Notes under the pieces: generated by a model
Told to the model about the DNA's origin: nothing
The model's database searches: none
The model's input: only the letters and a program-made list of their open reading frames with translations
Assembly: GCA_964242425.1 (NCBI GenBank)
Contig: CAXTCK010000222.1
Span: forward strand, 1 to 5,275
Direction of reading: 5' to 3'
Source of the DNA: Lichenicola sp964242425
GTDB lineage: Bacteria > Pseudomonadota > Alphaproteobacteria > Acetobacterales > Acetobacteraceae
Length of the DNA stretch: 5,275 nt
Made by a program: the position numbers and the translations under genes
Part shown: positions 1 through 3,956 of the stretch, in pieces
How positions within the stretch are numbered: position 1 is the stretch's first letter
Layout: each line of letters starts with the position of its first letter

Positions 1-64
1 CCGACAGGTTGCGCAGGTCGCGCGGGATCAAAACACGGTCAAGAAGAGGATGCTTGCCGATCAT
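1..64 (-). CDS. dxs: 1-deoxy-D-xylulose-5-phosphate synthase, N-terminal fragment
   Basis: Only the first 21 codons lie in the window; the gene runs off the left edge. The visible peptide, MIGKHPLLDRVLIPRDLRNL followed by S, matches the family's N-terminal signature (PLLDRI-x2-P-x-DLR-x-L). Dxs is a cytosolic, thiamine-diphosphate-dependent enzyme. It joins pyruvate and glyceraldehyde 3-phosphate to make DXP, the first step of the MEP isoprenoid pathway. The ATG at 64-62 is preceded by AGGAAG at 77-72 with a 7-base spacer. That Shine-Dalgarno directly abuts the ispA stop codon, so the two genes are almost certainly co-transcribed. The xseB-ispA-dxs order is the same as in E. coli and many other proteobacteria, which supports the call despite the short fragment. 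The catalytic domains are not visible. Confidence 0.85.
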   Translation of the reverse strand, partial: MIGKHPLLDRVLIPRDLRNLS

Positions 65-77
65 GGTGGCGCTTCCT

Positions 78-1148
78 TCAGTTGCGGCGCTCGACCACGT
101 AGCGGGCGAGCGCGCGCAGCCCGTCCGCTTCCGGGCCGAAGCCGTCCAGCGCGGCGGAGGCCGACCGGGCCAGCCGGTCGGCTTCCCCACGCGCGCCGTC
201 GATGCCGAGCAGTGCGACAAAGGTGGACTTGCCCGCCTCGGCGTCCTTGCCCGCGGTCTTGCCGAGCTGCTCGGCGGTTTCGGTCGCGTCCAGCACGTCG
301 TCGGCAACCTGGAACGCCGCTCCGAGGTCGCGGCCATAGGCGGCGATGCGGTCCCGCACCGGGGGCGGTGCCCGTCCCAGGATCGCGCCCGCCTCGGCGC
401 TGTAGCGGATCAGGCGGCCGGTCTTGAGCGCATGGAGGCGCTCGACCTCTGCCAGGCCAAGCGCACGGCCTTCGCCTTGCATGTCGATCATCTGCCCGCC
501 GACCATGCCGGGCGCGCCGGCGGCGTCGGCGAGCGCCGCCACCAGCTCGATGCGCGGCTGCGGGTCGGCATGGGTCGAGGGATCGGCCAGCACGGCGAAG
601 GCCAGGGTCTGCAGCGCGTCGCCGGCCAGGATGGCGGTGGCCTCGTCGAAGCGGATGTGGGTGGAAGGCTGGCCGCGCCGCAGGTCGTCGTCGTCCATCG
701 CCGGCAGGTCGTCGTGCACCAGGGAATAGGCGTGCAGCATCTCCACCGAGGCGGCGACGCGCAGGCTGGCGGCGGGGGCCACGCCGAACAGCGACGACAC
801 CTCCGTGACCAGGAACCCGCGCAGGCGCTTGCCGCCGCCGAGCGTGGCGTAGCGCATCGCGTCCATCAGACGGGCTTCGGCACCGGGCACCGGCGACAGC
901 ATGCGGTCCAGCACCGCCTCGATCGCGGCCGCGCGGTGGCCGAGTGCCGCCTTGATCGTCCCGACGGCGTCGTGGCCGGTGGCGATGGCGGTGGTGGCGG
1001 CGGGTGCGGACAGATGCGGCGCGTGGGCGGAGCCGGACGGGATCCCGGCGGCCGTCTCGTTAGGAAAAGGCGGTTCGTTGGGAAAGGGAGGTGCGACCGG
1101 ATCGGGCAGAACTGAACCGGACGGAATGCCCGCGGCGGTGTTCGTCAT
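78..1148 (-). CDS. ispA: Farnesyl diphosphate synthase (polyprenyl synthetase family), with unusual N-terminal extension
   Basis: This is a 356-residue trans-isoprenyl diphosphate synthase that condenses IPP with DMAPP and then GPP to give farnesyl diphosphate, in the cytosol. Visible family motifs are the LGGGKRLR substrate-binding block (103-110), the first Asp-rich motif DDLPAMD (146-152), GGQMIDMQ (217-224), the second Asp-rich motif DDVLD (283-287) and GKTAGKD (296-302). A Tyr at position -5 from the first DD (Y141) and the two-residue insertion in that motif fit bacterial type II C15 synthases. Product length is inferred. The family is usually about 300 residues; here some 60 extra Pro/Ala/Ser-rich residues precede the first helix and contain internal repeats. 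I chose ATG 1148 because GAGG (1160-1157) sits 8 bases upstream, overlapping the xseB stop, and no other ATG, GTG or TTG is evident before the conserved core. An ATG at 1190 would overlap xseB. The gene is 10 bases after xseB and 13 before dxs, so this is an operon. Confidence 0.93.
   Translation of the reverse strand: MTNTAAGIPSGSVLPDPVAPPFPNEPPFPNETAAGIPSGSAHAPHLSAPAATTAIATGHDAVGTIKAALGHRAAAIEAVLDRMLSPVPGAEARLMDAMRYATLGGGKRLRGFLVTEVSSLFGVAPAASLRVAASVEMLHAYSLVHDDLPAMDDDDLRRGQPSTHIRFDEATAILAGDALQTLAFAVLADPSTHADPQPRIELVAALADAAGAPGMVGGQMIDMQGEGRALGLAEVERLHALKTGRLIRYSAEAGAILGRAPPPVRDRIAAYGRDLGAAFQVADDVLDATETAEQLGKTAGKDAEAGKSTFVALLGIDGARGEADRLARSASAALDGFGPEADGLRALARYVVERRN
1029..1139 (-). repeat. 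Nested in-frame peptide repeats in the ispA N-terminal extension
   Basis: Read on the minus strand, the nonapeptide TAAGIPSGS is encoded twice, at 1139-1113 and 1055-1029 (28 codons apart). The hexapeptide PPFPNE is encoded twice in tandem between them, at 1091-1074 and 1073-1056. The nonapeptide copies agree at 21 of 27 bases and the hexapeptide copies at 14 of 18. All ten differences fall in third codon positions and are synonymous. The arrangement is A, a 7-residue spacer, B, B, A. Function is unknown. The pattern supports translation of this region in the ispA frame. Confidence 0.9.
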
Positions 1149-1158
1149 GGCGCCCGCC

Positions 1159-1389
1159 TCAGTCGAGCTTCTGCATCGCCAGCGTGCCATCCGCCCGCTC
1201 GACGATCGCCTGCACCCGGGCCTCGGCTTCGTTCAGCTTCGCCTCGCAATGGCGGCGCAGCGCCGCACCGCGCTCGTAGCTGGCGATCGCGTCCTCGAGC
1301 TTTTGCTGGCCGCCCTCGAGGCCGCGCACGATCTTCTCCAGCTCGCCCAGGGCATCCTCGAACGAGAGCGACGACAAGGATTCGGACAT
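1159..1389 (-). CDS. xseB: Exodeoxyribonuclease VII small subunit
   Basis: This 76-residue protein has the standard XseB length and pattern: SFEDALGELEKIVRGLEGG near residues 9-27, then LEDAIASYERG (31-41), a conserved Cys in the HCEAKLNEAEARV stretch (48-59), and a two-helix, coiled-coil-like profile throughout. XseB subunits bind the helical region of the large subunit XseA. The complex is cytoplasmic and degrades single-stranded DNA from both ends. XseA is not in the window, as is common. The start is ATG 1389, with GGAG about 6 bases upstream. A GTG at 1431 would add 14 residues with no family support. The gene is first in a tight operon with ispA and dxs; the link to isoprenoid synthesis is positional only. 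Confidence 0.93.
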   Translation of the reverse strand: MSESLSSLSFEDALGELEKIVRGLEGGQQKLEDAIASYERGAALRRHCEAKLNEAEARVQAIVERADGTLAMQKLD

Positions 1390-1414
1390 CGGGAACTCCG
1401 GCCGCCATGGAAAG

Positions 1415-1444
1415 GGTCTAGGTCGCGGCACGGATTAACGCCAA
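1415..1444 (-). promoter_or_regulatory. Candidate sigma70-type promoter for xseB-ispA-dxs
   Basis: On the minus strand, a TTGGCG (-35-like, 1444-1439, four of six to consensus) is followed after 18 bases by TAGACC (-10-like, 1420-1415, three of six). A start near 1408 would leave a leader of about 19 bases before the xseB ATG. The gap 1390-1515 between xseB and the TusA-family gene is the logical place for the operon promoter and holds no gene I can support. The match is weak and was found by eye. Confidence 0.28.
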
Positions 1445-1515
1445 CTCCCGGTCGCGGGAAGCCCCGGCGCGCCCGATGGCGGAGTGGCGGGACCCTCCGG
1501 CCGATACCGGCGCGG

Positions 1516-1836
1516 TCAGCCGGCCGGTTCGGGCCGGCGCCGGATCACGAAGCTCAGCACCCCCGCCTCCTCGCCAAAGGCGACCAGGGCGTGCCCGGTC
1601 TCGCGGCAAAAGGCATGGAAGTCCTGCACCGCCGCCCGGTCGGTCGCCAGCACCCGCAGCCTTGCGCCCTCGGGCATTGAGCGCAGGGCGCGGTTGGCAC
1701 GCAGAACCGGAAGCGGGCAGCCCAGGCCCTTCACGTCCAGAAGGGTTTCGCCCGAGGACGGCCGCACCGGCTCCGGGGACGAGGCCGCTGGAGCCGAGGC
1801 AGGCGGAAGGGAGGTCGATTGCGGGGGGTCGGCCAT
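1516..1836 (-). CDS. TusA/SirA-family sulfur carrier (sulfurtransferase) protein
   Basis: This 106-residue protein has a C-terminal TusA-like domain (about residues 31-101). It shows the family signature LDVKGLGCPLPVLRANRAL, in which Cys40 of the CPxP motif is the expected persulfide-carrying cysteine. The rest (MPEGARLRVLATDRAAV, then DFHAFCRETGH) fits the usual beta-alpha-beta-alpha-beta fold, with a second Cys at 77. Family members pass sulfur in the cytosol for tRNA thiolation, molybdenum cofactor or sulfur oxidation; which applies cannot be told here, because no tus, dsr or moa gene is adjacent. Residues 1-30 are Pro/Ser/Ala-rich and probably disordered, making the protein longer than the roughly 75-80 residues typical of the family. 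The start is ATG 1836, the only in-frame ATG before the domain. It has no clear Shine-Dalgarno but a TATGAT just upstream. The gene is divergent from the kinase gene. Confidence 0.85.
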   Translation of the reverse strand: MADPPQSTSLPPASAPAASSPEPVRPSSGETLLDVKGLGCPLPVLRANRALRSMPEGARLRVLATDRAAVQDFHAFCRETGHALVAFGEEAGVLSFVIRRRPEPAG

Positions 1837-1842
1837 GGCGTC

Positions 1843-1848
1843 ATCATA
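1843..1848 (-). promoter_or_regulatory. Candidate -10 element of the TusA-family gene
   Basis: Minus-strand TATGAT (1848-1843) matches the sigma70 -10 consensus at five of six bases and stands out in very GC-rich surroundings. It ends 6 bases before the ATG at 1836, so a normal transcription start would fall on or next to the start codon. No convincing -35 is seen 16-18 bases further upstream. Confidence 0.35.
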
Positions 1849-1854
1849 ACGCCC

Positions 1855-1874
1855 GGGTTGGGGGTTGGGCGAGG
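1855..1874 (+). other. G-rich leader motif before the fructokinase gene (possible two-tier G-quadruplex)
   Basis: The plus strand carries a perfect tandem repeat of GGGTTGG (1855-1861 and 1862-1868), giving GGTTGGGGGTTGG at 1856-1868. This can be read as four GG pairs with loops TT, G and TT. The motif lies directly before the GAGG ribosome site (1871-1874) of the kinase gene, within the 42-base divergent intergenic space. Structure formation is inferred from sequence only. Confidence 0.4.
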
Positions 1875-1878
1875 CGAC

Positions 1879-2808
1879 ATGGCGGATTTCCGGGCCGGGA
1901 TCGATTTCGGCGGGACCAAGATCGAGATCATCGCGATCAACAACGACGGCAGCGAGACCTTGCGCCGGCGGGTAGCGAACCCGCTGGAATACGGCGCCGC
2001 GATCCGGGCGATACGCGACCTGGTGGAAGGGGTGGAAACCGAGCTGAAGGGGTCCGCCAGCGTCGGCGTCGGCATCCCCGGCGCGGTCAGCCCCGATACC
2101 GGGCTGGTCAAGAACGCCAACTCGACCTGGCTGAACGGGCAGCCCTTCGCGCGCGACCTCAGCATCTCGCTCGGCCGCGAGGTGAAGGTGGAGAACGACG
2201 CCAACTGCTTCGCGCTGTCGGAAGCGGTGGACGGGGCCGGCGCCGGACACAGCATCGTGTTCGGGGTGATCGTCGGCACCGGGGTCGGCGGCGGCATCGT
2301 GGTGAACGAACGCGTGCTGGTGGGCCGGCACAGCATCGCCGGCGAATGGGGGCACACGCCGCTGCCCTGGCCCAAGCCCGACGAGACGCCGGGCATCCCC
2401 TGCTTCTGCGGCAACACCGGCTGCGCCGAGCGCTACCTGGCCGGGCCGTCGCTGGCCGAGGACTGCGACGGGCCCGGGCACCGCGACGCCAGCGGCCTCC
2501 CGGCTCGCGCCGAGGCGGGCGACCCGGTGGCGATCGCGGCGCTGGACCGCCACGTCGAGCGGCTGGCGCGCGGCCTGGCGCAGATCATCAACATCCTCGA
2601 CCCGCACGTGATCGTGCTGGGCGGCGGGCTGTCCAACATGAAGCACCTCTATGCGCAGGTGCCGCCGCTGCTGCAGCGGCACGTGATCAGCCCGCACTGC
2701 ACCACGCCGATCAAGCAGAACCTTCACGGCGACAGTTCCGGGGTGCGGGGTGCCGCCTGGCTGTGGCCGCGCGAGCTGCCGACCATCTACCGCACCAGCG
2801 GCAGCTGA
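1879..2808 (+). CDS. mak: Fructokinase, ROK family (Mak-like)
   Basis: This 309-residue ROK-family sugar kinase uses ATP to phosphorylate a hexose; by similarity to E. coli Mak (formerly YajF) the likely reaction is fructose to fructose 6-phosphate in the cytosol. Motifs are the phosphate-binding DFGGTK (9-14), VKNANSTWLNGQPF (77-90, shared almost letter for letter with Mak as I recall it), ENDAN with the catalytic Asp107 (105-109), GTGVGGG (133-139), the ROK zinc site of His159 plus Cys175, Cys177 and Cys182 in CFCGNTGC, the GGG turn in VIVLGGGLSN (244-253), and the Mak-like C-terminus HGDSSGVRGAAWLWP (283-297). Length is normal and no key residue is missing. The start is ATG 1879, with GAGG 4 bases upstream; an in-frame ATG at 1819 would add 20 unconserved residues and run into the TusA-family gene. 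The gene is probably co-transcribed with the esterase gene 22 bases downstream. Fructose specificity is inferred. Confidence 0.9.
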   Translation: MADFRAGIDFGGTKIEIIAINNDGSETLRRRVANPLEYGAAIRAIRDLVEGVETELKGSASVGVGIPGAVSPDTGLVKNANSTWLNGQPFARDLSISLGREVKVENDANCFALSEAVDGAGAGHSIVFGVIVGTGVGGGIVVNERVLVGRHSIAGEWGHTPLPWPKPDETPGIPCFCGNTGCAERYLAGPSLAEDCDGPGHRDASGLPARAEAGDPVAIAALDRHVERLARGLAQIINILDPHVIVLGGGLSNMKHLYAQVPPLLQRHVISPHCTTPIKQNLHGDSSGVRGAAWLWPRELPTIYRTSGS

Positions 2809-2830
2809 CCGCGGAACCGGGAGGAGCCCG

Positions 2831-3775
2831 ATGTCGACGCGTTTCCTGATCGACCCGGAGCTGGTGGCCGGGCTGGACGAGCTGCCGACCGACATCCTGA
2901 CCCCGGACACGCTGGGGGAGGCTCGTCGCCGCCACGCTGCCCGGATCGCCGAGGCGCCGCGGCCCGACCCGGCGCTGGGCACGATCACGGTGCATCCGGT
3001 GGCGCAGGCGCCGGTGCGCGTGTTCACCCCGGTTGGCGCCGCCGAGCAGCGCCTTCCGGCGCTGCTGCACCTTCATGGCGGCGGCTACGTGCTTGGCGCC
3101 GCCGCCGACCGCGACGCCGAGCATCTGGCCCTGGCCGCGGAGCTGGGCTGCGTGGTCGCCTCCGTCGACTACCGGCTGGCACCGGAGTCGCCGCATCCCG
3201 GGCCGGTCGAGGACGCGTATGCCGCGCTGCGCTGGCTGCACGAGGAGGCCAATGCGCTCGGGGTCGATCGGACGCGGATCGCGGTGGGCGGGGAAAGTGC
3301 CGGCGGCGGGCTCGCGGCTGGCCTGGCGCTGCTGGCGCGCGACCGCGGCGAGGTGCGGCTGGCGTTCCAGCACCTGATCTATCCCATGCTGGACGACCGC
3401 ACCGTGGTGGCCGCCGATCCGAGCCCGGTCGCCGGCGAGTTCGTCTGGACCCCGCAGCAGAACCGGTTCGGCTGGACCGCGCTGCTGGGCCGGGAGCCGG
3501 GCGGCCCCAACGTGTCGCCCTATGCCGCGCCGGCGAGGGCGGAGGATCTGTCCGGCCTGCCGCCCGCCTTCATCTCGGTGGGAACACTGGACCTGTTCCT
3601 GGAGGAGGACATGGAGTACGCGCGCCGGCTGGTCCGGGCCAGGGTGCCGTGCGAGCTGCACGTGTTCCCGGGGGCCTATCATGGGTTCGACAGGGTGATG
3701 AACGCGCGCGCGTCGATGGTGGCGCGTAACCGGTCCCGCGCGGCGCTGCGCCGCGCGCTGCACCCGCGCGGTTAG
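2831..3775 (+). CDS. Alpha/beta hydrolase, hormone-sensitive-lipase-like esterase (family IV)
   Basis: This 314-residue serine esterase has the full HSL-family set: the oxyanion-hole motif HGGG (82-85, within HLHGGGYVLG), SVDYRLAPE (111-119) followed by HPGPVEDAYAALRWL (122-136), the nucleophile Ser156 in GESAG (154-158), the acid Asp254 in VGTLDLF (250-256) and the catalytic His284 in YHGFD (283-287). Length is typical. No signal peptide is seen, so it is probably cytosolic. The family usually cleaves short-chain esters; the natural substrate cannot be predicted. The start is ATG 2831, with a strong GGGAGGAG (2819-2826) and a 4-base spacer. It lies 22 bases after the fructokinase gene on the same strand. 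Removing acyl groups from a sugar before its phosphorylation is a possible joint role, but this is only positional inference. It is convergent with the next gene; 13 bases separate the two stop codons. Confidence 0.92.
   Translation: MSTRFLIDPELVAGLDELPTDILTPDTLGEARRRHAARIAEAPRPDPALGTITVHPVAQAPVRVFTPVGAAEQRLPALLHLHGGGYVLGAAADRDAEHLALAAELGCVVASVDYRLAPESPHPGPVEDAYAALRWLHEEANALGVDRTRIAVGGESAGGGLAAGLALLARDRGEVRLAFQHLIYPMLDDRTVVAADPSPVAGEFVWTPQQNRFGWTALLGREPGGPNVSPYAAPARAEDLSGLPPAFISVGTLDLFLEEDMEYARRLVRARVPCELHVFPGAYHGFDRVMNARASMVARNRSRAALRRALHPRG
3737..3757. other. Perfect GC-rich hairpin at the 3' end of the esterase gene
   Basis: CGCGCGGCG (3737-3745) and CGCCGCGCG (3749-3757) form a perfect 9-base-pair stem with a CTG loop. 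It lies 15 bases before the esterase stop codon and about 30 bases past the stop of the opposing small gene. No T-run follows on either strand, so it is not a canonical intrinsic terminator. It may still slow or protect the 3' ends of converging transcripts. It lies in coding sequence, so composition alone could produce it. Confidence 0.35.
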
Positions 3776-3788
3776 ATCCGGCGGCGCG

Positions 3789-3956
3789 TCACGCGTCCAC
3801 GTCGCCGGCCAGATGGCCGCCGTCGAAGGCATCGCTGGTGACGATGTCGGTCAGCACGGCGATCGCGACAGACCGCTCGATCCCGGCCGCCTCCGCTTCC
3901 GCCACAAGCTGTTCGAGACGCGGACGCAGCCAGTCATGCGCGGGGGTGTCGGTCAT
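3789..3956 (-). CDS. Small acidic hypothetical protein coupled to the permease gene
   Basis: This is a 55-residue protein that I do not recognise. It reads MTDTPAHDWL, then two likely amphipathic helices (about 7-25 and 27-41, including IERSVAIAVLTDIV), then a Gly/Asp-rich tail ending GDVDA. It has 11 acidic and 3 basic residues, no cysteine, no membrane segment and no signal peptide, so a soluble cytosolic protein is expected. It is probably real. Its ATG shares one base with the permease stop (TGATG), and AAAGGAAGG lies about 8 bases upstream inside the permease gene, a good ribosome site typical of translational coupling. It is therefore made with the amino acid permease and could act on it or on the same nutrient response, but no function can be assigned. 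Confidence 0.7.
   Translation of the reverse strand: MTDTPAHDWLRPRLEQLVAEAEAAGIERSVAIAVLTDIVTSDAFDGGHLAGDVDA

Noticed and set aside
9..1115. Long plus-strand open frame opposite ispA
   Set aside because: It is antisense to ispA, which has full family motifs. Its translation is Arg/Gly/Ala/His-rich with no recognisable motif, as expected for a shadow frame in GC-rich DNA.
1149..1190. Earlier ispA start at ATG 1190
   Set aside because: It would overlap xseB by 32 bases and add MARWRCRSSTEAGA, which is only the shadow of xseB. ATG 1148 has a properly spaced ribosome site.
1446..1459. Short inverted repeat TCCCG-GTCG-CGGGA between xseB and the TusA-family gene
   Set aside because: The 5-base-pair stem has no T-run on either strand. 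This is expected by chance at this GC content.
1507..1543. GC inverted repeats (CCGGCGC/GCGCCGG and CCGGCC/GGCCGG) at the 3' end of the TusA-family gene
   Set aside because: They could fold near the stop codon, but no U-tract follows on the minus strand and CCGG-type words are frequent here. Too weak to call a terminator.
1819..1878. Earlier kinase start at ATG 1819
   Set aside because: It adds 20 residues before the usual MADFRAGIDFGGTK-type beginning of ROK kinases and overlaps the start of the divergent gene.
1476..2849. Plus-strand 457-codon open frame over the TusA-family and kinase genes
   Set aside because: It is out of frame with the Mak-like kinase and antisense to the TusA-family gene. 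The product is dominated by Arg, Gly and Pro, so it is a composition artefact.
1837..3027. Minus-strand extension of the TusA-family reading frame far upstream, through the kinase and esterase genes
   Set aside because: Only the last 106 codons show a domain. The upstream part is antisense to two well-supported genes and has low-complexity composition.
2711..3832. Minus-strand 373-codon open frame opposite the esterase gene
   Set aside because: It is antisense to a complete HSL-family esterase, is Arg/His/Gln-rich and has no motif.
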